64,000 nt of DNA from Desulfobulbaceae bacterium (lineage in GTDB: Bacteria > Desulfobacterota > Desulfobulbia > Desulfobulbales > Desulfocapsaceae), in contig JAITSS010000069.1 of the NCBI GenBank assembly GCA_031287565.1, positions 39,058 through 103,057 on the forward strand, in the 5' to 3' direction. Every line of letters begins with the position of its first letter. Position 1 is the stretch's first letter. A program made the translations under genes and the position numbers. Shown here piece by piece: positions 26,772 to 35,415 of the stretch. Under the pieces are notes generated by a model. That model did not search any database, had not been told where the DNA came from, and worked only from the letters and a program-made list of their open reading frames with translations.

Positions 26772-26939
26772 ATCAATACGCTCACCGCCGACAAAGCCCG
26801 CGCCAATCTTCATCATTTGATGGAGGAAACTCTTTTTCTTCTTTCCGCGTCGGCTTGTCTTGACAAAATAGGCGCGAAAAGACGCCTGATGTCATATGAA
26901 AGAACATATGCGATGAGCGATGTATCGAAATCCCATTGA
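26772..26939 (+). pseudogene. Decayed Phd/YefM-type antitoxin, start codon lost
   Basis: The frame INTLTADKARANLHHLMEET matches the N-terminal DNA-binding region of Phd/YefM antitoxins (typically MNTLTASEARANLYRLIDE). The expected start at 26772 reads ATC instead of ATG, although an intact GGAGG ribosome site sits 6 bases upstream. After LMEET the sequence loses similarity (LFLLSASACLDKIGAKRRLM) and stops at TGA 26937. No toxin gene follows, as the next gene is the phosphohexomutase. I read this as the relic of a toxin-antitoxin module. Confidence 0.6.
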
Positions 26940-27024
26940 GTTACAGGACAATATTTGGCTATCTGTCGCGCGATGATTCGTATTCGATGGAGCGTTCACA
27001 ATCACTCAACATGAAGGGGAAATC

Positions 27025-28923
27025 ATGATTGCCCAGGAACTGATCGATATTCTCGCTTGCCCGAAGTGCAAAGGCGCGCTGCGCTTGCTTGATGATGGCT
27101 TGCTCTGCGAACCGTGCTCGCTTCTGTATCCGATTCGCGACGATATTCCGATCATGCTGATTGAGGAAGCGGTGTCCCAGGCCGTCGGCGAACGGTCGGT
27201 GGAAGAGCAAGAACTCTTCGACCATTTCGTCAGGCCGGGCGACCATGGGAGGAGCGATTACTTTTCTTTGATTAACGAGTTGGTCAAACGCCGCGCCGAA
27301 ACCGGCGCGAAAAAGTACTGGCAGGCGGCCATTGACCGCGCCTATGACTTGTTACGCGCCGAAATCCGCGACAACGCGCAGCCGCCAAGCGAGGCGATAA
27401 GTTTCGGTACTTCCGGCTGGCGTGGAAAGTTAGGAAAAGATGTCTGCCTGCGCACGGTGGCCGTCGTCACCGAGGCGATTATCGCCATGTACCGCCAGGC
27501 CGACGCCGAGGCGGCGCTGGCTGAAATTCTTGGCGTAAAAAATTTCGCCGAGGCGCGAAAACGTGGTTGCGTCGTCGGCCACGACAACCGTTTCGCCGGT
27601 GATATGCTGGCCGATGTGGTGGTCGAGATGCTCTGCCGCGCCGGTTTCACCGTCTATCAGGCCGGAGAAACAACGACCGGCGTGTTGTCGGCGGCGGTTC
27701 TCGAATTACGCGCCGCTTTTTCCATCAACCTGACGCCCTCGCATAACCCTTTGCAATACGGCGGTTTCAAATACAATGCCGCCGACGCTGGCCCGGCCGC
27801 CAGCGACCTAACTAGTCGCATCACCGAAAACGCCCGCGCCCTGCTGGACGACGCGGCTTTCGCCTCGCCCGCGCCGTTCGCCCGCCATGAAGCCAGCCGC
27901 GAGCACGTGATTCCGCTGGATTCGCTGGCCTGCTGGCAAAACCTGGTTGAAAAAAACACGCCGTCGCACGGCTTGTCGCTGAAGGCAGTGATGGCAAATT
28001 TCGCCGCCCGCGTTGATATGGCGGTCGTCATTGATTCGGTGCACGGGGCCAGTCGCTCGCATCTGCCACGTCTTTTTGCTGGGCAAGGCGGCGAGCGGGC
28101 GCGATTTCTTCGCGCTGACGCCGATGTGACTTTTGGCGGCATCGCGCCAGAGCCTTCGGCGGCCAATCTGCATGGTGTTGTCGCCGCCCTGCGCGAACGG
28201 AAAGAGCCTTTGAAACTGGGGGCGATTATCGACCCGGACGGCGACCGCATCCGTTTCACCGACGGCCTGCGCGAAATCACCATGAACCAGTTCGGGGCCA
28301 TGGCCTACCACTTTTTGCATCAGTACAAGGGCAAAAAAGGCATGGTGGCGAAAACCGTCGCCACCTCGAACCTGGCCAACGCTTTGGCCAAGGCCTTCGG
28401 CGAGGAACTGTTTGAGCCGAAGGTCGGCTTTAAAGAATTCAAACCGGTCATTGGCAAGGCTTTGGTGATTTTTGAAGAATCGGACGGCATTTCAGTCATC
28501 GGCCATACGCCGGAAAAAGACGCCTATATCGGCTTGCTGCTGGCCATGGATATGGTCGAAACCACCGGCAAGGGTTTGGGCGATTATCTCTCTGAAATTG
28601 AACAGGAATTTGGCGCCTACTATCCGGAGCGCGACGGCGTGGCCGTAAAACTCAAGGGCGAGGCCCTTCTGGCCGAGCTGGCGAAACTGAAGAAATATGA
28701 TGTCGGCGCCGAAGTCACGGTGGCCGACCAGGCGAAAAAAATCGCCCAGGTTATCACCATTGATGGCCGCAAAATGGTGCTCGAAGATGGCTCGTGGTTG
28801 CTGATTCGACCGTCTGGCACCGAGCCGAAGATTCGTCTGTATGTCGAATCGCGTGACGAAAAAGGAGCGGCGGCGCTCTTGGAAACGGCCCGGAACATGT
28901 TGGTCGAATTGGGGCTTCTGTGA
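27025..28923 (+). CDS. Trm112-like zinc domain fused to phosphoglucomutase/phosphomannomutase
   Basis: 632 residues. Residues 1-55 (LIDILACPKCKGALRLLDDG, LLCEPCSLLYPIRDDIPIML) form a Trm112/UPF0434 zinc-ribbon with CPKC and CEPC. From about residue 125 comes a full alpha-D-phosphohexomutase: SFGTSGWRGKLGKDVCLRTV, the phosphoserine loop NLTPSHNPLQYGGFKYN, the metal loop IIDPDGDRIRFTDG, the sugar-binding IFEESDGISVIGHTPEKDAY, and the phosphate-binding LLIRPSGTEPKIRLYVE. It interconverts hexose 6- and 1-phosphates for glycan synthesis. GGGG lies 7 bases before ATG. It overlaps the next gene by four bases (GTGA). Confidence 0.92.
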   Translation: MIAQELIDILACPKCKGALRLLDDGLLCEPCSLLYPIRDDIPIMLIEEAVSQAVGERSVEEQELFDHFVRPGDHGRSDYFSLINELVKRRAETGAKKYWQAAIDRAYDLLRAEIRDNAQPPSEAISFGTSGWRGKLGKDVCLRTVAVVTEAIIAMYRQADAEAALAEILGVKNFAEARKRGCVVGHDNRFAGDMLADVVVEMLCRAGFTVYQAGETTTGVLSAAVLELRAAFSINLTPSHNPLQYGGFKYNAADAGPAASDLTSRITENARALLDDAAFASPAPFARHEASREHVIPLDSLACWQNLVEKNTPSHGLSLKAVMANFAARVDMAVVIDSVHGASRSHLPRLFAGQGGERARFLRADADVTFGGIAPEPSAANLHGVVAALRERKEPLKLGAIIDPDGDRIRFTDGLREITMNQFGAMAYHFLHQYKGKKGMVAKTVATSNLANALAKAFGEELFEPKVGFKEFKPVIGKALVIFEESDGISVIGHTPEKDAYIGLLLAMDMVETTGKGLGDYLSEIEQEFGAYYPERDGVAVKLKGEALLAELAKLKKYDVGAEVTVADQAKKIAQVITIDGRKMVLEDGSWLLIRPSGTEPKIRLYVESRDEKGAAALLETARNMLVELGLL

Positions 28924-29828
28924 ACATCGTCGCCTTTTTTGATGGCCGCCCTGGCCACGAAAAACAGACCAGGGGCCTGCTGCGCGCCTTGGACTCTCTC
29001 TGTCCTTTGCACGTCGAGGACGTGTATCTGCCGGAATGTTCTTGGTTGGAAAACATGACGCGGACCGGCGACGCCTTTCTCTTTGCCGACGCCGATTTGT
29101 TGCTGGGAACTGGCTCTGGCTGCCACGCGCCGATGCTGGCGGCCAAATTCCGCCATCGTATTCCGGCCGCGACGATCATGACCCCGGATTTTTTGTGGCG
29201 CTGGGCCTTCGATTTGTGCTTTTCGCCGATGCACGACGGCGCGACCGGAACAAATATCTTCCCGACCATCGGCCCGCCGAATCCACTGTTTGATCAGGGA
29301 AAACATGACGTACAACGCGGCCTGATGCTTGTCGGCGGCCTTGACCCGAAAAGCCACATCTGGCATGACGAGGAAATCGTCGCCGCCGTCACAGAAATCC
29401 TGACACGTGAACAAGATATTACCTGGCATATTTCATCATCTCCTCGCACCCCAGTGGCGACGGAAGCGCTTCTGGCCCGCCTGCCGGAACGCTTTCCGCC
29501 TTGCCGGTTCTTTTCTTATAAAGACACGCCGCCCGGTTGGGTGGAGCGCGAATACCACGAAAGCGCCTGGGTCTGGGTGACGGCCGATTCCATTTCCATG
29601 GTCTACGAGGCTTTGAGCGCCGGTTGCGCCGTCGGGCTGATTCCGGTCGAGTGGCGCAGGGCGGACGACAAGTTTCAAAGAAGCGCGACCCACCTGGCCG
29701 AGCAAGGCTTGATTCGTCGGTGGGCCGATTGGTTGCAAGGCGATAACCCGCATCCGCCGCCCGTTCCGCTGAACGAAGCGCGGCGCTGCGCTGAGGAAAT
29801 AGTGAGGCGCTGGTGTCAAACAAACTGA
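28920..29828 (+). CDS. ELM1/GtrOC1-family putative glycosyltransferase (DUF1022)
   Basis: 302 residues with GTG start overlapping the preceding stop. VAFFDGRPGHEKQTRGLLRA at the N-terminus (a DGRPGHENQ-type motif), LLLGTGSGCHAPMLAAKFRH in the middle, MLVGGLDPKSHIWHDEEIV, and the C-terminal VTADSISMVYEALSAGCAVG are the ELM1-family landmarks. The last resembles the donor-binding TDSxSMxxEA motif of GT-B enzymes. The bacterial members are predicted to transfer sugars to lipopolysaccharide or other surface polymers. Activity is not proven, but the operon with a phosphohexomutase and GT4 enzymes supports it. Confidence 0.85.
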   Translation: MNIVAFFDGRPGHEKQTRGLLRALDSLCPLHVEDVYLPECSWLENMTRTGDAFLFADADLLLGTGSGCHAPMLAAKFRHRIPAATIMTPDFLWRWAFDLCFSPMHDGATGTNIFPTIGPPNPLFDQGKHDVQRGLMLVGGLDPKSHIWHDEEIVAAVTEILTREQDITWHISSSPRTPVATEALLARLPERFPPCRFFSYKDTPPGWVEREYHESAWVWVTADSISMVYEALSAGCAVGLIPVEWRRADDKFQRSATHLAEQGLIRRWADWLQGDNPHPPPVPLNEARRCAEEIVRRWCQTN

Positions 29829-32092
29829 CCATAGTCCAGGTTGTTCCTGAAATGGAAGAGGGCGGTGTTGAGGGCGAAACCCTTGACCTCGCGGTTTTCC
29901 TCGCCCGGCAAGGGCACAATTCAATCGTTATATCCGGCGGCGGCCGCATGGTGCCCTATCTGGAGCAGGGCGGCTGCCGCCACGTGCTGTGGCCGCACAT
30001 CGGCGAAAAAAGTATCCGTTGCCTGAAATATATCGGCAAACTCAAGCGTTTTCTGCGCCGCGAGCGCGTCGATATTCTGCATCTGCGTTCGCGCCTGCCA
30101 GCCTGGATCGGCTATCTGGCCTGGAAGTCGCTGCCGCCGTCGCGACGGCCTGGCCTGGTTACGACCTTCCATGGTTTTTATTCGGTCAATTTTTATTCGA
30201 CGATCATGACCAAGGGTGAATTGGTCATCGCCGTTTCCCACACCATCTCTAATCACATTCGCAAAAATTATCAGGTGGACGCCGCCCGCATCCGTCTGGT
30301 GCACGGCGGTTTCGACGGCCGTTTTTTCAGCCCGGAGCAGGTGTCATCCGAACGTGTTGAAACGCTGCGTCGTTTGTGGCGTCTTGAGGACAGGCAAAGT
30401 CCAGTGATTCTGTTGCCGGGGCGTTTAACACAGTGGAAAGGTCAGGATATGTTCATCGACAGCCTGGCTTTGATGAAGGATCAACCTTTTCTCGCCTTGT
30501 GTGTCGGCGACACCGGCGAAAATTCGTCCTTCACGAAAAGATTGCGCGACCGGATTCAATCGTTGGGTCTGGGCGAGCGCGTGCGCCTGGTCGGCCATTG
30601 CAGCGATATGCCCGCCGCCCTGACGCTGGCCGATCTGGTGGTTTCCGCCTCTTCAGCGCAGCCGGAAGCCTTCGGCAAGGTGGTGATCGAGGCCATGGCC
30701 ATGGGCAAACCGGTGGTGGCCACCGCGCATGGCGGCAGCCTGGAAACAGTGATTGACGGCGAGACCGGTTGGCTGGTGCCGCCCGGCGAACCGCGGGCCA
30801 TGGCCCAGGCCATCACCCAGGCGCTGGCCCAGCGCGAACAATTGCCGAAGGTCGGCGAAAAGGGGCGTCGGTGGGTGAGTGAGCATTTTACTGCCGAAAG
30901 CATGTGCCGCAAAACGCTGGACGTCTATCAAGAGCTGGCCGTGCGACGGCGGCGCGAGAAATGTGACAAACCCCTAACAGTTATGCAGCTTTTGCCGGAA
31001 CTGGATGGCGGCGGCGTCGAACGCGGCACGCTGGAAATGGGCAAATATCTGGCCGAACACGGTTGCCGGTCGCTGGTGGTGTCCGCCGGTGGACGTCTGA
31101 CGGGGCAGTTGTCGTCCGAGGGCAGCGAGCACATCACCATGAGGATAGGGGATAAATCACCTTTGACCTTGCGTTATATTCTGCCGCTACGCCGGATCAT
31201 TCGCGATGAACGGGTGGATATTTTACATCTGCGCTCGCGGATGCCGGCCTGGATCGGCTATCTGGCCTGGAAATCGTTATCGGCGGAAGAGCGTCCGCGC
31301 CTCATCACCACCTTCCATGGTTTTTATTCGGTCAACGACTACAGCGCAATCATGACCAAAGGCGAAACGATCATCGCGGTTTCCGAAAGTATCGCCCAAC
31401 ATATCCACAAGAATTATGGCAAGAAAGAAAACGTCCGCACGATTCTGCGCGGCGTCGATCTGAATGTCTTCTCGCCGGAAAAAATCAGCCCGGAAAAACT
31501 CGCCAGCCTACGCCGCGCTTGGCATCTGCTCGAAGGCGTTCCCACCTTGATGCTGCCGGGTCGTATCACTCGCCTTAAAGGCCAGGATATGTTTCTCCAG
31601 GCCCTGTCGATGTTACGCTGCGCACGTTTTCAGGCGGTTCTGGTCGGCGATTACGATGAAGGCGGCGCGTATGTCGGTGAGCTACGCGAACTGATTGAGC
31701 GACTGGAGCTTGTCGGTAAGGCGCGGTTGGTCGGCCATTGCGGCGACATGGCCACCGCCTATCTGCTGGCCGATTTGGTGGTGTCGGCCTCATCGAAGGA
31801 GCCGGAAGCCTTTGGCCGCACCAGCGTCGAGGCCATGGCCATGGGCAAACCGGTGGTGGCCACCGCGCACGGCGGTAGTTTGGAAACAGTCATCAATGGC
31901 GAAAATGGTTGGCTGGCGCCGCCCGGCGACGCCCAGGCCATGGCTCAGGTCATTGATGCGGCCTTGGCCATGGGCGAAGAGACGCTGAAACGTATCGGCA
32001 CCCAAGGACAAAGCCGGGTGCGCAACAGTCTCAGCACTGAAAAAATGTGCGAGCAAACGCTTGCCGTCTATCGTCAATGTCTGGGCGTGTGA
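29813..32092 (+). CDS. Tandem double GT4 glycosyltransferase (two complete copies in one chain)
   Basis: 759 residues made of two GT-B/GT4 modules, about 1-380 and 381-759. Each has the N-terminal VQVVPEMEEGGVEGETLDLA / MQLLPELDGGGVERGTLEMG start, ILHLRSRLPAWIGYLAWKSL, TTFHGFYSVN, ILLPGRLTQWKGQDMFIDSL / LMLPGRITRLKGQDMFLQAL, and the catalytic E-X7-E region PEAFGKVVIEAMAMGKPVVA / PEAFGRTSVEAMAMGKPVVA. Forty-three bases are identical between copies (30687-30729 and the same segment 1140 bases later). GTG start at 29813 has GAGG 5 bases upstream and lies inside the end of the ELM1-like gene. Probably adds two successive sugars; the acceptor is unknown. Confidence 0.9.
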   Translation: MSNKLTIVQVVPEMEEGGVEGETLDLAVFLARQGHNSIVISGGGRMVPYLEQGGCRHVLWPHIGEKSIRCLKYIGKLKRFLRRERVDILHLRSRLPAWIGYLAWKSLPPSRRPGLVTTFHGFYSVNFYSTIMTKGELVIAVSHTISNHIRKNYQVDAARIRLVHGGFDGRFFSPEQVSSERVETLRRLWRLEDRQSPVILLPGRLTQWKGQDMFIDSLALMKDQPFLALCVGDTGENSSFTKRLRDRIQSLGLGERVRLVGHCSDMPAALTLADLVVSASSAQPEAFGKVVIEAMAMGKPVVATAHGGSLETVIDGETGWLVPPGEPRAMAQAITQALAQREQLPKVGEKGRRWVSEHFTAESMCRKTLDVYQELAVRRRREKCDKPLTVMQLLPELDGGGVERGTLEMGKYLAEHGCRSLVVSAGGRLTGQLSSEGSEHITMRIGDKSPLTLRYILPLRRIIRDERVDILHLRSRMPAWIGYLAWKSLSAEERPRLITTFHGFYSVNDYSAIMTKGETIIAVSESIAQHIHKNYGKKENVRTILRGVDLNVFSPEKISPEKLASLRRAWHLLEGVPTLMLPGRITRLKGQDMFLQALSMLRCARFQAVLVGDYDEGGAYVGELRELIERLELVGKARLVGHCGDMATAYLLADLVVSASSKEPEAFGRTSVEAMAMGKPVVATAHGGSLETVINGENGWLAPPGDAQAMAQVIDAALAMGEETLKRIGTQGQSRVRNSLSTEKMCEQTLAVYRQCLGV

Positions 32093-32150
32093 TAGCGCTT
32101 CGAGGAGGCGCGGCGCGGCCTTGTAAGAGGGGATGATTTTGCAATACGGA

Positions 32151-32187
32151 AAAGGCCCGTCGGATGCGAAACCGACGGGCCTTTTTT
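32151..32187. terminator. Bidirectional intrinsic terminator
   Basis: GGCCCGTCGG (32154-32163) pairs with CCGACGGGCC (32172-32181) across an 8-base loop. Six T follow on the plus strand, and A residues upstream give a T run on the minus strand. It ends the glycan operon from the left and the tRNA-Ala transcript from the right. Confidence 0.9.
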
Positions 32188-32203
32188 GTTGTGATTTGTC
32201 CTT

Positions 32204-32279
<76 letters not shown>

Positions 32280-32313
32280 ACATCGCCAAAGCGCGGGCAA
32301 AATACTCGCTTGA

Positions 32314-33597
<1,284 letters not shown>

Positions 33598-33665
33598 AGG
33601 CGGGGACTCGCCCGCGTTCATATCCGCCTCCCTGCCAACCGGCTGCTTTTTCGATGAAGCGTTCC

Positions 33666-33874
33666 TGACAGGCTGTTGAAAAATCCGATTCGATATCTTT
33701 TCCCCATAGGACATCAAGGCCGGTACTGACTTATCGTCACACGGTCTCGCACATTTTATGTAAAAACAATGCGATACATTTCTATTGCCGGGGGGTTGCC
33801 TACCGGGTCAGACCCGATGCGGGTTTCGCCTTCACAGATGAGCCGACGCAAGACGTTTTTTCAACAGCCTGTCA
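33666..33874. mobile_element. MITE-like element with 18-base terminal inverted repeats
   Basis: TGACAGGCTGTTGAAAAA (33666-33683) is exactly inverted at 33857-33874. The 209-base interior has no gene. CAGGCTGTTGAAAAA is the kind of terminus seen on widespread transposase-free and IS elements. It occupies most of the mreB-mreC spacer and ends 13 bases before the mreC start codon. The interior includes CCTACCGGGTCAGACCCG, which can fold. No clear target-site duplication is visible. Confidence 0.75.
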
Positions 33875-33887
33875 ATCCGGATGCGCC

Positions 33888-34868
33888 GTGAATAAAGGTA
33901 AAAAAAAGATCGAATCCAGGCGGGGAAGCTCGTCGCTGGCCTTTCTGCGCGTTCCCGTGGTCGCGGTCATTTCTCTGCTGTTCTTTGGCTTTTTCCTGTT
34001 TTGGTTGCTGTTGGGCGAACGATTCAGCGTGCTGCACCAGTTGACCTTGGAAACGATTGGCCCGTTGCAATCGTTTGCTACCCGCATCGGCGACGGCATG
34101 GGGCAGGTGGCTGATTCGTTCCGTGGAACAGCTTCAATTCGCCAGGAACGAGATCTGCTCATGCGTCGTAACACCGATTTGTTGCAGCAGTTGAGCCAAT
34201 TTCGCGAAGCCTACAATACCTATCGCTATTTGCAGGATCAGTTGCGCTACAAAGAGCAGGAAAAATTTCCGGCCATTGCGGCGCGGGTTGTTGGCCGCGA
34301 CGCCGAATTTTTCACCATCGTCCTTGACCGCGGCAAGCGCGACGACGTGTTGGAAGGCATGGTGGTACTAACTCCGGACGGCGTGGTCGGGCAGGTGGTG
34401 CACGTATCAGAAAATTATTGCAAGGTGCTACTGGCCAACGCGCCGTCGTCGGCGATTGACGCCCTGGTGCAGAAGAACCGGGTCAGCGGCATCCTGAAGG
34501 GACGGGGCGCGATTGGCGACTATTCCCTGCAATATGTCTTGAAAAATGTTGATGTGGCGGTGGACGACATGATCGTCACCGCCGGTATTGGCGGCGTGTA
34601 TTCGTCTGGTATTCCGTTGGGCAAGGTTTCCCATGTTGATAAGCAGCAGCGCGGCATGTTTTTAGACATCAAAGCGCAGCCGACGGTTGATTTTCAGCGA
34701 TTGGAATATGTCCTTATCGATCCCACTGACCGCAGGAAGGCGATGAAAGAATTGGATGTCAACGCCGGACCATCTGGATTTCAGCGATTGATTGAAGCGA
34801 GAATTGAGGCCATAAAGAAGGAAGAAGACGAGGCCGCGCGGAAGGTCAAAGCAGATTCTTCACGTTAG
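33888..34868 (+). CDS. mreC: Rod-shape protein MreC
   Basis: 326 residues from GTG 33888. A membrane anchor (VAVISLLFFGFFLFWLLLG) near residues 25-43 is followed by a coiled coil (RQERDLLMRRNTDLLQQLSQ, about 85-120) and the periplasmic beta domain with ARVVGRDAEFFTIVLDRGKR, GVVGQVVHVSENYCKVLL and DDMIVTAGIGGVYSSGIPLG. MreC links MreB/RodA/PBP2. The ribosome site is poor (CGGA only) and lies just outside the MITE, so translation may have been affected by the insertion. A Lys/Glu-rich tail follows residue 300. Confidence 0.95.
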   Translation: MNKGKKKIESRRGSSSLAFLRVPVVAVISLLFFGFFLFWLLLGERFSVLHQLTLETIGPLQSFATRIGDGMGQVADSFRGTASIRQERDLLMRRNTDLLQQLSQFREAYNTYRYLQDQLRYKEQEKFPAIAARVVGRDAEFFTIVLDRGKRDDVLEGMVVLTPDGVVGQVVHVSENYCKVLLANAPSSAIDALVQKNRVSGILKGRGAIGDYSLQYVLKNVDVAVDDMIVTAGIGGVYSSGIPLGKVSHVDKQQRGMFLDIKAQPTVDFQRLEYVLIDPTDRRKAMKELDVNAGPSGFQRLIEARIEAIKKEEDEAARKVKADSSR

Positions 34869-34878
34869 GTGTCTGGCC

Positions 34879-35415
34879 ATGCCCATTTTGGTTTTTTTCC
34901 TGGTCGCGGTCATGGCCGTGGTGGCGCAGACCACCTTTTTACAGGCGTTGCCGTCCTTTTTGGGTTGCCCTGATCTGGTTTTCACCCTGGTGGTTTTTAT
35001 CGCCTATCGTTTTGCCTGGTTGCCGGGACTGCTGCTGGTCTTCTGCACCGCCTGGATGCTGGAAGCGACGGTTGGCTACAGGTTGGGCATCTACGCCATT
35101 CAATGTTTGGTGGTCTTCACATTTCTTAAAACCATCACCCGCAACATTCCGATTCGCGAATCGTTTTATCAGGTCCCTTTGGGAATACTGGCCTTTGTGC
35201 TATCGAGAGTGTTTTCTTCTTTTCTCATCTCCATGACCGGCGATGAACCGACGGCGGTTGTCAACTGGTGGCCGCTTCTTCGCGATACTCTGTGGTTTAT
35301 TCTGGTGGCTTGCGGCTTGTTCAAAGCCTTGGACGCGCTGCTTTCGTCGGCCGAGCGCTTTTCCCGGCGCGGGCGTCCGGCGGTGAAAAGCGCTAACATC
35401 CGGAGGGATTTGTGA
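34879..35415 (+). CDS. mreD: Rod-shape membrane protein MreD
   Basis: 178 residues with about five hydrophobic segments, beginning MPILVFFLVAVMAVVAQTTF and including CPDLVFTLVVFIAYRFAWLP and GLLLVFCTAWMLEATVGYRL, the MreD pattern. It is 10 bases after mreC and overlaps mrdA at TGATG. It completes MreBCD at the inner membrane. Confidence 0.88.
   Translation: MPILVFFLVAVMAVVAQTTFLQALPSFLGCPDLVFTLVVFIAYRFAWLPGLLLVFCTAWMLEATVGYRLGIYAIQCLVVFTFLKTITRNIPIRESFYQVPLGILAFVLSRVFSSFLISMTGDEPTAVVNWWPLLRDTLWFILVACGLFKALDALLSSAERFSRRGRPAVKSANIRRDL

Noticed and set aside
26562..26816. N-terminal extension of NAD kinase
   Set aside because: The added residues are unlike the family, whereas ATG 26561 gives the normal NAD kinase length.
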